Below, piece by piece: positions 53,824 to 63,448 of a DNA stretch of 64,000 nucleotides. The position numbers were made by a program, and so were the translations under genes. The notes under the pieces were generated by a model that was given only the letters and a program-made list of their open reading frames with translations, did no database searches and was not told where the DNA came from. Position 1 is the first letter of the stretch. Each line of letters opens with the position of its first letter. Source of the DNA: Betaproteobacteria bacterium (GTDB taxonomy: Bacteria > Pseudomonadota > Gammaproteobacteria > Burkholderiales > Rhodocyclaceae); NCBI GenBank assembly GCA_016234745.1, contig JACRAR010000062.1, positions 62,001-126,000 of the forward strand. Reading direction: 5' to 3'.

Positions 53824-55083
53824 ATGGAATTCTTCGGCGCCAGCGCCCCACAACATCTGGATGCCTTTGTCACCAGCCTGGGCATCGGTTTATTGCTCGG
53901 CCTCGAACGCGAACGCCATACCGATCCCAAGGCGGGATTGCGCACTTTTGCTCTCGTGGCTCTGCTCGGCACACTCGGTGCCATGCTTGGAGAAAAGGCC
54001 GGTAGCGGCTGGGTGCTTGCCCTGGGGCTGATCACGGTGGCGGGCATCATGATTGCTGCCAACCTGGCCGATCCCAGTGACGATGGCGATCCCGGCACAA
54101 CCTCGGTGGTGGCCCTGATGGTTTGTTATTGCCTGGGCGCGACAGTGTGGTTCGGGCATGCCACGCTCGCGGTCATGCTGGCGATCACCAGCACCGCCCT
54201 GCTCTACTTCAAGGCGGAACTACATGGCTTCACCCACAACCTGACACACAAGGATTTGATCTCGATCATCCAGTTTGCCGTGCTGACTTTCATCGTCCTG
54301 CCGATCCTGCCGGATAACGATTACGGTCCCTATGCCGCCTTGAACCCGCATCAGATCTGGCTCATGGTGGTTCTGATCGCCGGTGTATCGCTTGCCGGTT
54401 ATGCGGCTTTGCGCTTTGTCGGTGCGCGGCATGGCGCGGCGGTGATCGGATTGTTCGGTGGAATGGCTTCGAGCACCGCCACAACCATGGTGTTTGCCCG
54501 CCACGCCCGGATGCAGAGTGATCTGGTGCGCACCGCGACCGTGGTGGTGTTGCTGGCGAATCTGGTGGTGATGCTGCGACTCGCGGTCATCAGCGTGGTG
54601 GTTGCACCGAAGCTGGCCTTGCCGCTGACTCTGGTGCTGGGCAGCGGATTGCTGCTCGGGTTGGCGGTGACCGCCTACGGCTGGCGCAGCCTGGGCGCAC
54701 ATGGCGAATTGCCCATGCCTGAAGTCACCAACCCGACCGAATTGCGCACTGCGTTGAGTTTCGGCTTGCTCTATGCAGTCGTGCTGTTGTGCTCCGCCTG
54801 GCTGGAAGACATCGCCGGCAGCAAGGGGCTGTACATGGTGGCCCTGATCTCGGGATTGACCGATGTGGATGCGATTACCCTGTCGAGCCTGCACTTGTTC
54901 AATCTGGACAAGCTGGATGCCGACCAGACCGTCACCTCGATCGCGCTGGCGATCGGCGCCAACCTGCTGTTCAAGACCGGTCTGGTGATCGTGATCGGCG
55001 GCGCAGCCCTGGCACGCCACGCCTTGCCTGGACTCTGCGCAATCGGCCTAGGTCTTTGGGCCGGTTCGCAGATATTCGCTTGA
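53824..55083 (+). CDS. MgtC/DUF4010 family integral membrane protein
   Basis: 419 residues from ATG 53824, which has GGAG 9 bp upstream; ATG 53809 is an alternative. The first 130 residues form an MgtC/SapB-type domain ([38 protein letters not shown]). The rest is a DUF4010 domain with about seven more helices, including [22 protein letters not shown] and [17 protein letters not shown]. Function unknown; MgtC proteins are linked with growth at low Mg2+ and with ATP synthase regulation, but this two-domain group has not been characterised as far as I know. Confidence 0.87.
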   Translation: MEFFGASAPQHLDAFVTSLGIGLLLGLERERHTDPKAGLRTFALVALLGTLGAMLGEKAGSGWVLALGLITVAGIMIAANLADPSDDGDPGTTSVVALMVCYCLGATVWFGHATLAVMLAITSTALLYFKAELHGFTHNLTHKDLISIIQFAVLTFIVLPILPDNDYGPYAALNPHQIWLMVVLIAGVSLAGYAALRFVGARHGAAVIGLFGGMASSTATTMVFARHARMQSDLVRTATVVVLLANLVVMLRLAVISVVVAPKLALPLTLVLGSGLLLGLAVTAYGWRSLGAHGELPMPEVTNPTELRTALSFGLLYAVVLLCSAWLEDIAGSKGLYMVALISGLTDVDAITLSSLHLFNLDKLDADQTVTSIALAIGANLLFKTGLVIVIGGAALARHALPGLCAIGLGLWAGSQIFA

Positions 55084-55120
55084 ACCTTCAACCCCAAATC
55101 GAATTTCGGGAGATGGCAGC

Positions 55121-55933
55121 ATGATTAATCCAATAACCCGCGTGTCGGCCGTAGCTGGGATGTTCTATCCCGGATCGGCCGCCGAATTGACCGATACAGT
55201 TCGCCAATTCATGGCCAATGCCCTGGCGGCACCCGCAGGCGTGCCCAAAGCTTTGATCGTCCCGCACGCCGGCTATGTTTATTCAGGACCGGTGGCGGCC
55301 AGCGGCTATGCCTGCCTGGCTGCTGCACGCAACTTGATCAAACGGGTCGTCCTGCTCGGGCCGACTCACCGCGTAGCCATCAGGGGGCTGGCGCTTCCCG
55401 CAGCGAGCGCGTTCGATACACCCTTGGGCAGAGTGCCGCTGGATGGGGAACTCGAGCAGATGGTGCTGCGCCTGCCGCAGGTTCAGCAAAACGCGATGGC
55501 GCATGCGCAGGAACATTCGCTCGAAGTGCAACTGCCGTTTTTGCAGATGGTCCTGGATGAATTCACCTTGCTCCCGCTCGCAGTCGGCATGGCCAGTACC
55601 GAGGAGGTCGCCGAGGTGCTCGACTGTGTCTGGGGTGGCAAGGAAACCCTGATCGTGATCAGTTCCGACTTGTCCCATTATCACCCGTACTCACAGGCGC
55701 AGCAGTTGGATCAGGAGACGGGGCGGCAGATCGTTGCGCTGCAGCCGTTGGCCGATCATCAGCAGGCATGCGGCGCCACGCCGGTCAACGGCTTGCTCTT
55801 GTGTGCCCGGCGCCGCGGCTTGCAGGCGCAACTGCTGGACCTGCGCAATTCGGGCGACACCGCCGGAGACCGCTCACGAGTCGTGGGTTACGGCGCCTTC
55901 GCGTTTCAGGAAAGCATGGCTTATGGACAATGA
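55121..55933 (+). CDS. amrB: AmmeMemoRadiSam system protein B (MEMO1-like)
   Basis: 270 residues. MEMO-family blocks are AGMFYPGSAAELTDTV, LIVPHAGYVYSGPVAASGY, LLGPTHRVAIRGLALP, QEHSLEVQLPFLQMVL, and IVISSDLSHYHPYSQA; these contain the His residues that correspond to the metal/active site of MEMO and LigB dioxygenases. It overlaps the AMMECR1-like gene by 11 bp, and forms a three-gene unit with the radical SAM gene. The biological role of the system is not settled. Confidence 0.92.
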   Translation: MINPITRVSAVAGMFYPGSAAELTDTVRQFMANALAAPAGVPKALIVPHAGYVYSGPVAASGYACLAAARNLIKRVVLLGPTHRVAIRGLALPAASAFDTPLGRVPLDGELEQMVLRLPQVQQNAMAHAQEHSLEVQLPFLQMVLDEFTLLPLAVGMASTEEVAEVLDCVWGGKETLIVISSDLSHYHPYSQAQQLDQETGRQIVALQPLADHQQACGATPVNGLLLCARRRGLQAQLLDLRNSGDTAGDRSRVVGYGAFAFQESMAYGQ

Positions 55934-56480
55934 TCTTGGCAATCTATTGCTGGCCCTGGCGCGCAATGCCATCGCCGAGAAACTGGATGCTGCTCATACG
56001 CCCGATTCGAAACCGGCAACCCATCCAGCCCTGCTTGAGCGTGGCGCAGTATTTGTGACATTGACCCAGAATGGCGCTCTGCGCGGCTGCATCGGCTCGC
56101 TGGAAGCCTGGCGGCCATTGCATGAGGATATCAGCGCCAATGCGGTTGCAGCAGCCTTGCGCGATCCGCGCTTCCCTCCCCTGAGTGCTGATGAGTTGGG
56201 CAGAACTCGCGTCGAAGTTTCGCTGCTGACGCCTGCCCAACCGATGAGCTTTGCCAACGAGGCCGATGCCATCGGGCAACTGCGTCCCCACATTGATGGC
56301 GTCATCCTCGAATACGGCAAGCATCGCGGCACCTTTCTGCCGCAAGTCTGGGAATCCTTGCCCGAGCCAAGAGAATTCATGGCGCAACTCAAGCGCAAGG
56401 CCGGTTTGCCGCTGAACTTCTGGAGCAACGAACTGAAGCTGTCGCGCTATCAGGTCGAGAAGTGGAAAGAACCGGCGTGA
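55923..56480 (+). CDS. amrA: AmmeMemoRadiSam system protein A (AMMECR1-like)
   Basis: 185 residues from the ATG at 55923, inside the end of the MEMO gene. The AMMECR1 signature LRGCIGSLEAWRPLHEDISANAVAAALRDPRFPPLSADEL (short form LRGCIGS and DPRFPPL) and EYGKHRGTFLPQVWESLP are present, with the conserved Cys in RGCIG. The stop overlaps the GTG of the radical SAM gene. Confidence 0.93.
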   Translation: MDNDLGNLLLALARNAIAEKLDAAHTPDSKPATHPALLERGAVFVTLTQNGALRGCIGSLEAWRPLHEDISANAVAAALRDPRFPPLSADELGRTRVEVSLLTPAQPMSFANEADAIGQLRPHIDGVILEYGKHRGTFLPQVWESLPEPREFMAQLKRKAGLPLNFWSNELKLSRYQVEKWKEPA

Positions 56481-57562
56481 GCGTCGCCGAAAGCCGGCAT
56501 CCGGCAAACTGGTGGCACAAGCTCGAAGACGGCCGCATCCAGTGCGATCTTTGTCCGCGCGACTGCAAGTTGCATGAGGGCCAGCGCGGCGCCTGCTTCG
56601 TGCGGGCGATGCGCGACGGTCAACTGGTGCTGACCACTTATGGCCGCAGTTCCGGTTTTTGCATCGACCCGATCGAAAAAAAGCCGCTCTACAATTTTTT
56701 TCCTGGTTCCAGCGTGCTCTCGTTCGGTACCGCCGGCTGCAACCTGGCCTGCAAGTTCTGCCAGAACTGGGACATTTCCAAGTCGCGCGAAATGGATACG
56801 CTGATGGATGCGGCCACTCCTGCGGCCATCGCTGCTGCCGCGGCCAAGCACGGCAGCAGGAGCGTCGCCTTCACCTACAACGATCCGGTGATATTTGCCG
56901 AATATGCGATGGACACCGCTGACGCCTGCCATGCCCTAGGCATACAAACGGTAGCAGTGACTGCCGGCTACATGCACACCGCGCCGCGCCGGGAGTTCTA
57001 CGCCAGGATGAATGCCGCCAATATCGACCTGAAAGCATTCACCGAGGAGTTCTACACCAGGCTTTGTGTCGGTCATTTGCGTGATGTGCTTGATACATTG
57101 GTTTATGTGCATCACGGAACTGACTGCTGGCTGGAGATCACGACTTTGCTGATTCCCGGGCATAACGATTCGGAACAGGAAATCACCGAACTTTCGCAGT
57201 GGGTGGCCAGGGAACTCGGCCCCGATGTCCCGCTGCATTTCTCCGCCTACCATCCCGACTACAAGCTGCGCGACGCGCCGTCGACATCCCCGCAAATTCT
57301 CAAGCGCGCCCGACGCATCGCGCTCGACGCCGGGTTGCGCTATGTCTATATCGGCAATGTGCACGATCAGGAAGGCGATGCCACTTACTGCCCGAATTGC
57401 GGCAAAGTCGTGATCGCCCGTGACTGGTACCAAATACTTTCCTATCAACTGACGGATGAAGGACGCTGCCAGCACTGCGGCTCCACCATCGCCGGGCGTT
57501 TTGGAAATTACGACGTACCTTTTGGCGCCAGACGCATCCCCGTCAAAATGTCAGCGGGGTAA
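56477..57562 (+). CDS. amrS: AmmeMemoRadiSam system radical SAM enzyme
   Basis: 361 residues from the GTG at 56477, overlapping the amrA stop; a GTG at 56462 is possible. The radical SAM cluster motif CNLACKFC (in FGTAGCNLACKFCQNWD) is preceded by an N-terminal Cys set CDLCPRDC and followed by two C-terminal Cys pairs (CPNC and CQHC) that could bind iron or zinc. Members of this family resemble pyruvate-formate-lyase activases. All three parts of the system are adjacent here. Confidence 0.93.
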   Translation: MSVAESRHPANWWHKLEDGRIQCDLCPRDCKLHEGQRGACFVRAMRDGQLVLTTYGRSSGFCIDPIEKKPLYNFFPGSSVLSFGTAGCNLACKFCQNWDISKSREMDTLMDAATPAAIAAAAAKHGSRSVAFTYNDPVIFAEYAMDTADACHALGIQTVAVTAGYMHTAPRREFYARMNAANIDLKAFTEEFYTRLCVGHLRDVLDTLVYVHHGTDCWLEITTLLIPGHNDSEQEITELSQWVARELGPDVPLHFSAYHPDYKLRDAPSTSPQILKRARRIALDAGLRYVYIGNVHDQEGDATYCPNCGKVVIARDWYQILSYQLTDEGRCQHCGSTIAGRFGNYDVPFGARRIPVKMSAG

Positions 57563-57568
57563 GAGGCG

Positions 57569-57589
57569 GTCAGCCGCTATACGGCTGAC
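57569..57589. terminator. Bidirectional hairpin between convergent amrS and clpB
   Basis: GTCAGCCG (57569-57576) and CGGCTGAC (57582-57589) form an 8-bp stem with a CTATA loop. There is no long T-run, but the position between two convergent stops fits transcript ending. Confidence 0.55.
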
Positions 57590-57601
57590 TACCCCACCTG
57601 C

Positions 57602-60181
57602 TTATGCCTTTTCGAAAACCAGCTGCCCTTTCTTGACCGTGGCGCGAATCGTTTCCTTGGCGGCAAACCTGCCTTCGAGGATGGCTCTCGCCAGGGGATT
57701 CTCAATCCGTTCCTGGATTGCCCGTTTCAGCGGACGCGCTCCGAAAACCGGATCGAAGCCGGCCTCAGCGATTTCTGACAGCGCTGCGTCGCTGACTTCG
57801 AGTTTCATCTCCAGCTTGGCCAGGCGTTTTTCCAGATAGCCCAGTTGAATCTTGGCGATGGCGGCAATATTCTTCTCGTCGAGGGCGTGGAACACCACGA
57901 TCTCGTCGATGCGGTTGACGAATTCGGGGCGAAAATAGGATTTGACCTCGCCCATCACCGCCAGCTTGATCACCTGGTAGTCATCGCCGCTCATCTGCTG
58001 GATCATTTGCGAACCAAGGTTGGAGGTCATGACGATCACGGTATTCTTGAAATCCACCGTGCGCCCCTGCCCGTCGGTCATGCGGCCATCATCAAGCACC
58101 TGCAGCAGCACGTTGAACACGTCCGGATGGGCTTTTTCGACTTCGTCGAAGAGAATCACACTGTAAGGTTTTCTGCGCACCTGCTCGGTCAGATGGCCGC
58201 CTTCCTCATACCCGACATAGCCCGGTGGTGCGCCTATCAACCGTGCCACCGAATGTTTCTCCATGAATTCGCTCATGTCGATGCGGATCAAATGATCTTC
58301 AGCGTCGAACAGGAATTCCGCCAGGGCCTTGCACAATTCGGTCTTGCCAACGCCGGTCGGGCCGAGGAACAGGAATGATCCATACGGCCGGTTTTCTTCC
58401 GACAGGCCGGCGCGCGAGCGCCGAATCGCATCCGCCACCAGACGCACGGCCTCGTCCTGTCCGACCACGCGCTGATGCAGCTTGCCTTCCATGAGCAGCA
58501 GCTTGTCGCGCTCGCCTTGCATCATCTTGCTGACCGGGATGCCGGTGGCGCGTGAAACCACTTCGGCGATTTCCTCGCTGCCTACCTGGGTTCGCAGCAG
58601 TTTGTTGGCCTGCTGTCCATCGCCGCTTTTTTCGGCAGTCTTGAGTTGCGCTTCGAGTTGCGGCAAGCGGCCGTACTGCAGTTCCGCCACCTTGTCTAGC
58701 TTGCCCTCGCGCTGCAGCTTGGTGATATCCGCCCTGAGCTTGTCAATTTCCTCCTTGATGTGCGCACTGCCCTGGACCTGGGCCTTTTCCGCCTTCCAGA
58801 CTTCTTCGAGATCGTTATATTCGCGCTGCAGGTTGTGCAGTTCATCCTCGATCAGTTGCAAACGTTTGCGCGAAGCCTCATCCTTTTCCTTCTTCATGGC
58901 TTCGCGCTCGATTTTGAGCTGGATCATGCGGCGGTCGAGCTTGTCCATCACTTCCGGCTTGGAGTCGATTTCCATGCGGATGCGCGCCGCGGCTTCGTCG
59001 ATGAGGTCGATCGCCTTGTCGGGCAGAAAGCGGTCAGTGATGTAGCGATGGCTCAATTCAGCGGCCGCCACGATGGCCGGATCGGTGATTGCGACGCCGT
59101 GATGCAATTCATATTTTTCCTGCAGTCCGCGCAGGATGGCAATGGTACTTTCGACGCTCGGCTCATCCACCAGAACTTTCTGGAAGCGCCGCTCGAGGGC
59201 GGCATCCTTCTCAATGTACTTGCGATACTCGTCCAGCGTCGTGGCGCCGATGCAATGCAACTCTCCGCGGGCCAGTGCCGGCTTGAGCATGTTGCCGGCA
59301 TCGATTGCCCCTTCGGCTTTGCCGGCGCCTACCATGGTGTGCAGCTCGTCGATGAAAACGATGATGCGGCCCTGGTCCTGGGCGATTTCCTTGAGTACGG
59401 CCTTGAGGCGCTCCTCAAACTCTCCACGATATTTGGCGCCTGCCAGCAGCGCCGCCATATCCAGTGAAAGCACCTTCTTGCCGCGCAAAGTTTCCGGTAC
59501 CTCGTCATTGACGATGCGCTGGGCCAGGCCTTCGACGATAGCGGTCTTGCCGACGCCAGGTTCGCCAATCAGAACGGGATTGTTTTTCGAGCGGCGCTGC
59601 AGAATCTGCATTGCGCGGCGAATTTCATCGTCGCGTCCGATAACCGGGTCCAGTTTGCCCTGACGCGCGCGTTCGGTCAGATCCAGAGTGTATTTTGCGA
59701 GGGCTTCACGCTGCCCTTCGGCTTCCTGCGACCCGACTTTCTCTCCGCCGCGCACTGCCTGTATGGCCTGTTCCAAGGCTGCCCGCGAGACGCCATGCTC
59801 TTTCATCAAACGTCCCATCTCGCCTTTATCCGCAATCAGGGCGAGCAGGAACATTTCCGAGGCGATGAACTGGTCGCCGGCTTTTTGCGCTTCCTTGTCG
59901 GTCACGTTTAGCAGGTTTCCAAGATCACGGCCGACCATCACTTCACCGGCATTGCCTTCCACCTTCGGCAGCCGCTGGATGATTTTTTCCAGGCTCGATT
60001 TCATGCCAGATGCATTGGCACCGGCTCGCTGCAATAAGGAGGTGGTCGCCCCGTCGTCCTGGTTCAGCAACGCCAGCAGCAGATGCGCCGGTTCGATGAA
60101 CTGCTGATCGTTGCCCACAGCCATGCTTTGCGCATCGGAGAAGGCTTGTTGGAACTTGGTTGTAAATTTGTCGTAGCGCAT
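57602..60181 (-). CDS. clpB: ATP-dependent disaggregase ClpB
   Basis: 859 residues, full length. N-terminal Clp repeats ([16 protein letters not shown]), NBD1 with Walker [10 protein letters not shown], a middle coiled coil (about 410-530: [24 protein letters not shown]), NBD2 with GPTGVGKTE and the C-terminal domain. It works with DnaK to rescue aggregated proteins after heat shock. A sigma-32 promoter upstream (60212-60239) supports heat induction. Confidence 0.97.
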   Translation of the reverse strand: MRYDKFTTKFQQAFSDAQSMAVGNDQQFIEPAHLLLALLNQDDGATTSLLQRAGANASGMKSSLEKIIQRLPKVEGNAGEVMVGRDLGNLLNVTDKEAQKAGDQFIASEMFLLALIADKGEMGRLMKEHGVSRAALEQAIQAVRGGEKVGSQEAEGQREALAKYTLDLTERARQGKLDPVIGRDDEIRRAMQILQRRSKNNPVLIGEPGVGKTAIVEGLAQRIVNDEVPETLRGKKVLSLDMAALLAGAKYRGEFEERLKAVLKEIAQDQGRIIVFIDELHTMVGAGKAEGAIDAGNMLKPALARGELHCIGATTLDEYRKYIEKDAALERRFQKVLVDEPSVESTIAILRGLQEKYELHHGVAITDPAIVAAAELSHRYITDRFLPDKAIDLIDEAAARIRMEIDSKPEVMDKLDRRMIQLKIEREAMKKEKDEASRKRLQLIEDELHNLQREYNDLEEVWKAEKAQVQGSAHIKEEIDKLRADITKLQREGKLDKVAELQYGRLPQLEAQLKTAEKSGDGQQANKLLRTQVGSEEIAEVVSRATGIPVSKMMQGERDKLLLMEGKLHQRVVGQDEAVRLVADAIRRSRAGLSEENRPYGSFLFLGPTGVGKTELCKALAEFLFDAEDHLIRIDMSEFMEKHSVARLIGAPPGYVGYEEGGHLTEQVRRKPYSVILFDEVEKAHPDVFNVLLQVLDDGRMTDGQGRTVDFKNTVIVMTSNLGSQMIQQMSGDDYQVIKLAVMGEVKSYFRPEFVNRIDEIVVFHALDEKNIAAIAKIQLGYLEKRLAKLEMKLEVSDAALSEIAEAGFDPVFGARPLKRAIQERIENPLARAILEGRFAAKETIRATVKKGQLVFEKA

Positions 60182-60211
60182 GGCAACACCTTAAAGTAAG
60201 TATTGTCGTGC

Positions 60212-60239
60212 ACTTGGGGGTATGCTCCGGACTTTCAAG
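60212..60239 (-). promoter_or_regulatory. Sigma-32 (heat shock) promoter of clpB
   Basis: On the minus strand CTTGAAA (60239-60233) is followed after 12 bp by CCCCCAAGT (60220-60212), close to the RpoH consensus CTTGAAA and CCCCATNT. It lies about 30-60 bp upstream of the clpB start codon. Confidence 0.78.
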
Positions 60240-60330
60240 TCCTGGTCTGATTTTCAGTGTGTGCCAGACTGTATTGATGCTCCAAGTCAGCACCTCTTTT
60301 GAGGGTAAAACCAAACCAAATCACATGGAA

Positions 60331-60359
60331 TTGTGCGGTGCAGCATTTTCTGCTATAAT
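60331..60359 (+). promoter_or_regulatory. Sigma-70 promoter of the phasin gene
   Basis: TTGTGC (60331-60336) and TATAAT (60354-60359) are 17 bp apart, with an extended TGC just before the -10. It lies about 100 bp upstream of the phasin start. This is one of the best promoter matches in the window, fitting an abundant protein. Confidence 0.75.
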
Positions 60360-60461
60360 GTGACTTGTTGTTTCTGAGCTAGGCTGATTTTCGTATCAAA
60401 GTCGCGTCTGTTTTTCCTATCCCATTCGCATTTTCGCATCATTGATACCTAGGAGGGAGTC

Positions 60462-60968
60462 ATGGTCACAAAGCCCGAGCAATTTAGCGAACTGCATCGC
60501 AAGAACATGGAGGCCGCCTTGAAACTGGCCCAGATGTCCATCGAGAATTCGCAACGCATCATGGCGCTGCAGGTTGATGTCGCCAAGAAATTATTTCAGG
60601 ACAGCGTTGCCAGTGCCAAAGCCCTGACGAGCGCCAAGGATCCACAGCAAGCCATCGCTTTGCGCACCCAGTACGCGCAGGACACGGCGCAGCAGATGAT
60701 GGAAACCGCCCGGCAAATCGCAGAAATCGGGAATGCATCGCGTACCGAGTTCAGCCACATGTTGACAGAGCAGTTGGCGAGTGGAAGCAAGGATTTGATG
60801 GCAACCTTCCAGTCGTTCTTTGGATCGCTGCCCGGTTCCAACAGCAACGTTCTGGAAACCATGCAGCAGGCCATGGCGACAGCGAACGAGGCTTTCGAAC
60901 AGATCGCCAAAGCTTCTTCCGCCGCATTCAGCAGCGCTGCTGCCGCTCCCGCCAAGAAAAAGAAATAG
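60462..60968 (+). CDS. Phasin family protein (PHA granule-associated)
   Basis: 168 residues, mostly amphipathic alpha helix (KNMEAALKLAQMSIENSQRIMALQVDVAKKLFQDSVASAKAL), with the Ala/Lys-rich tail AAAAPAKKKK typical of betaproteobacterial phasins. It has an AGGAGGGAG ribosome site and a strong promoter, so it is likely abundant. Phasins coat polyhydroxyalkanoate granules; this implies that the cell stores PHA. No PHA synthase is in the window. Confidence 0.93.
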   Translation: MVTKPEQFSELHRKNMEAALKLAQMSIENSQRIMALQVDVAKKLFQDSVASAKALTSAKDPQQAIALRTQYAQDTAQQMMETARQIAEIGNASRTEFSHMLTEQLASGSKDLMATFQSFFGSLPGSNSNVLETMQQAMATANEAFEQIAKASSAAFSSAAAAPAKKKK

Positions 60969-60978
60969 CTTTAGTTTC

Positions 60979-61449
60979 CTAACGACGGTCCATCCAGCGG
61001 GCCGTCGCGGATTCATCCTCATCCCGCGCCGCGACCCAGCGGCCGCCCTCTGGAGATTCCTCTTTTTTCCAGAACGGCGCACGGGTTTTCAGAAAATCCA
61101 TGATGAACTCGCACGCGGCAAAGGCTTCGCCGCGATGGGCGCTGGCAACGATCACCAGGACGATCGCTTCACCTGGCTCGAGGCGACCATAACGGTGAAT
61201 GACGCGCACTGCGATCAACTTCCAGCGCTGCTGCGCCTCTGTGACGATTTCCTCAAGGGCTTGCTCGGTCATGCCCGGATAGTGTTCCAGTGTCATTGCC
61301 GTGACGTTGGAACTGGTGCCATCAGCTTCATGCATGTCGCGCACCAAGCCGATAAAGCTGGCTACCGCGCCGATGCCATGCGCGTTTTTAGTTAACTCGG
61401 CGGTTTCGAAAGCAACATCAAAAGCGGCGCTCTGAACGCTAACTGACAT
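60979..61449 (-). CDS. moaE: Molybdopterin synthase catalytic subunit MoaE
   Basis: 156 residues from ATG 61449; a longer frame upstream overlaps moaD and is not needed. Recognisable parts are GAVASFIGLVRD, LEHYPGMTEQALEEI, VIHRYGRLEPGEAIVLVIVASAHRGEAF (short form HRYGRLEPGE) and PFWKKEE. With MoaD it puts two sulfurs on precursor Z to give molybdopterin. Last gene of the mobB-moeA-moaD-moaE run. Confidence 0.95.
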   Translation of the reverse strand: MSVSVQSAAFDVAFETAELTKNAHGIGAVASFIGLVRDMHEADGTSSNVTAMTLEHYPGMTEQALEEIVTEAQQRWKLIAVRVIHRYGRLEPGEAIVLVIVASAHRGEAFAACEFIMDFLKTRAPFWKKEESPEGGRWVAARDEDESATARWMDRR

Positions 61450-61450
61450 T

Positions 61451-61705
61451 TCAGCCTCCGGTGACCGGTGGAAAAAATGCGACTTCATCCCCCGCCGCAA
61501 TCAAACTATCCTGTCCGGCCATTTGCTGGTTGACCGCCGTTCGCAAATTCTGCGATTCCTCCAGAATTTTCCAGGTACCGCCTCGCGCGGCAAGATGTGC
61601 GCGCAGCGTTCTGACATCGGTGACATGCGCAGGCACGGCCAGATCTTCTCCGCCAGTGCCGAGCGCCTCTCGCAAGTGAGCGAAATACAGCAGTTTTAGT
61701 GTCAT
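61451..61705 (-). CDS. moaD: Molybdopterin synthase sulfur carrier subunit MoaD
   Basis: 84 residues from ATG 61705 (MTLKLLYFAHLREALG), ubiquitin-like fold, ending in VTGG; the terminal Gly is thiocarboxylated in use. EVAFFPPVTGG is the family ending. It lies 4 bp after moeA and 1 bp before moaE, so one operon. Confidence 0.94.
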   Translation of the reverse strand: MTLKLLYFAHLREALGTGGEDLAVPAHVTDVRTLRAHLAARGGTWKILEESQNLRTAVNQQMAGQDSLIAAGDEVAFFPPVTGG

Positions 61706-61709
61706 GTGT

Positions 61710-62957
61710 TCAGTATAGCAATTCTGAAAAGGGCAGAAAGCTGACCTCCTGGCCACGCCGGATGGCAACACCCGGCGGGTTGTCAATCAGTCCGTCGGCC
61801 CAAACCGCCGAAGTCAGCACCCCGGAACTCTGGTTGTGAAACAGCTCCAATCCTCCGTTCTGGTTGCGGCGTGCGCGCAGGTACTCCCGCCTGGCATCGG
61901 GTTGCGGAAAATCGAAATCAGCCCGCAGGCGTATCGCGGATGGGGTGACCGTCTGTGCGCCCTGGGTCTTGAGAATGAAAGGTCGCACCAGCATCAGGAA
62001 AGTGACAAAACAGGACACGGGATTGCCGGGCAAGCCGATGAACGCGGCTTGCCCTTGCGCTTGACTCCTGACGTACCCGAAAGCCAAAGGTTTGCCGGGC
62101 TTGAGGGCGATTTTCCACAATGCCAAATCACCCTCGGCCTGCACCGCGGGCTTGACATGGTCTTCTTCGCCCACCGATACGCCACCGCTGGTCAGGATCA
62201 GGTCATGCGCTTCTGCCGCCCCGCGCAGAGCGAAACGTGTCGCGGCGAGGTCGTCGGGCACGATGCCCAGGTCGGTAACTTGGCAACCGAGTTGCTGCAA
62301 CAAGCCACGCAACAGGAAGCGGTTTGAATTGTAGATGGTGCCTGGTGGCAAGTCGGCGGGTGCAACCTCTCCGGGCATCACCAGTTCGTTGCCGGTAGAA
62401 AACAAGGCAACGCGCAGGCGTCGAAAGACAGGAAGCCCGGCGATTCCGATCGAGGCTGCCAACCCCAACTGCGGCGCAGACAGTCGGGTACCGGCACAGA
62501 GGATTTCGGCGCCTGCTTGAATATCTTCACCACTGCGTCGAATCCAGTCGCCCGGCTTCGGCAGGTGGTTGATGATGATGCGTGATTCTGCCGCATTTTT
62601 TTCGCCGGATTCGAGGGAACACATTTCCTGCATGACAATCGCATCGGCTCCGGCCGGTATCGGAGCCCCCGTGAAAATGCGTGCGGCAGTTCCCGCTGCG
62701 AGAGTGTGGCCGATGCTGCCTGCGGGTATGCGTTGTGCGATTCGAAGTTTTGTGCCCGGGGTGGGAACATCGGTACAGCGCAATGCATAGCCATCCATCG
62801 AGGAATTATCCAGCGGGGGCACGGCAAGACTGGATACCTGCGATACGGCCAAGACTCGTCCGAGCGCCTCCGTACTTTGCAGCGTTTCAACTTGCTGCAC
62901 CGGGCACGCTCCGGCCAGCAGTTGTTCAAGCGCCTGTTCGTAGGCAAGCAGACTCAT
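61710..62957 (-). CDS. moeA: Molybdopterin molybdenumtransferase MoeA
   Basis: 415 residues from ATG 62957. Key blocks are PPLDNSSMDGYALRC, GTAARIFTGAPIPAGADAIV, GDWIRRSGEDI, FSTGNEL, YNSNRFLLRGLLQQLG, ILTSGGVSVGEEDHVK and LPGNPVSCFVTF. It inserts molybdate into adenylylated molybdopterin. It overlaps mobB by 4 bp. The window's other molybdopterin protein (21996-24437) is a different kind. Confidence 0.96.
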   Translation of the reverse strand: MSLLAYEQALEQLLAGACPVQQVETLQSTEALGRVLAVSQVSSLAVPPLDNSSMDGYALRCTDVPTPGTKLRIAQRIPAGSIGHTLAAGTAARIFTGAPIPAGADAIVMQEMCSLESGEKNAAESRIIINHLPKPGDWIRRSGEDIQAGAEILCAGTRLSAPQLGLAASIGIAGLPVFRRLRVALFSTGNELVMPGEVAPADLPPGTIYNSNRFLLRGLLQQLGCQVTDLGIVPDDLAATRFALRGAAEAHDLILTSGGVSVGEEDHVKPAVQAEGDLALWKIALKPGKPLAFGYVRSQAQGQAAFIGLPGNPVSCFVTFLMLVRPFILKTQGAQTVTPSAIRLRADFDFPQPDARREYLRARRNQNGGLELFHNQSSGVLTSAVWADGLIDNPPGVAIRRGQEVSFLPFSELLY

Positions 62958-63448
62958 TTCAGCTCCTGATGTTTCATGATGAATGCAGCAATTGCCTGGA
63001 TATCGTCGAGGTGGAACCAAGGCAGGCCTGACTCGATGGCCACATCGCTGGCCAACGCGACCACATTCGGATGTTCCGGATAAATCAGTGGCTTGTTGTT
63101 GGCTACGCGATGAATTTCGATCTTGGGAATCGGCGTGTACTTGAACCCTTCCACCAGCACCAGATCGCAGGGCGACATGTGCTCGAGTTGTTCCTCCAGT
63201 GTCGGTTCCGGATCGCCGCGCAATTCGTGCATCAATACCCAGCGCTGGTTTGAGACCAAAAACACTTCCTTGGCGCCGGCGCTGCGCAGGCGATGGGAAT
63301 CCTTGCCCGATTGGTCCAGATCAAAGCCGTGATGGGCATGCTTGATCAACGAGACGCGGATGCCTTGGGCAACCAGCAAAGGAATCAGACGTTCGATCAG
63401 CGTTGTCTTGCCCGAACCGGAAAATCCAGCAAATCCGAAAACCTTCAT
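62954..63448 (-). CDS. mobB: Molybdopterin-guanine dinucleotide biosynthesis adaptor MobB
   Basis: 164 residues. N-terminal P-loop FAGFSGSGKTTLIERL, KHAHHGFDLDQSGKDSHRLRSAGA and LVLVEGFKYTPIPKIEIHR are typical. MobB binds GTP and helps MobA form MGD. It is coupled to moeA by an ATGA overlap and to the upstream partial gene by a further 4 bp. No mobA gene is seen in this cluster. Confidence 0.94.
   Translation of the reverse strand: MKVFGFAGFSGSGKTTLIERLIPLLVAQGIRVSLIKHAHHGFDLDQSGKDSHRLRSAGAKEVFLVSNQRWVLMHELRGDPEPTLEEQLEHMSPCDLVLVEGFKYTPIPKIEIHRVANNKPLIYPEHPNVVALASDVAIESGLPWFHLDDIQAIAAFIMKHQELK

Noticed and set aside
58760-59467. Long plus-strand frames opposite clpB, and similar frames opposite mfd, iorA and hoxH
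   Set aside because: They are antisense to strongly conserved genes, have GC-rich shadow composition and no family resemblance.
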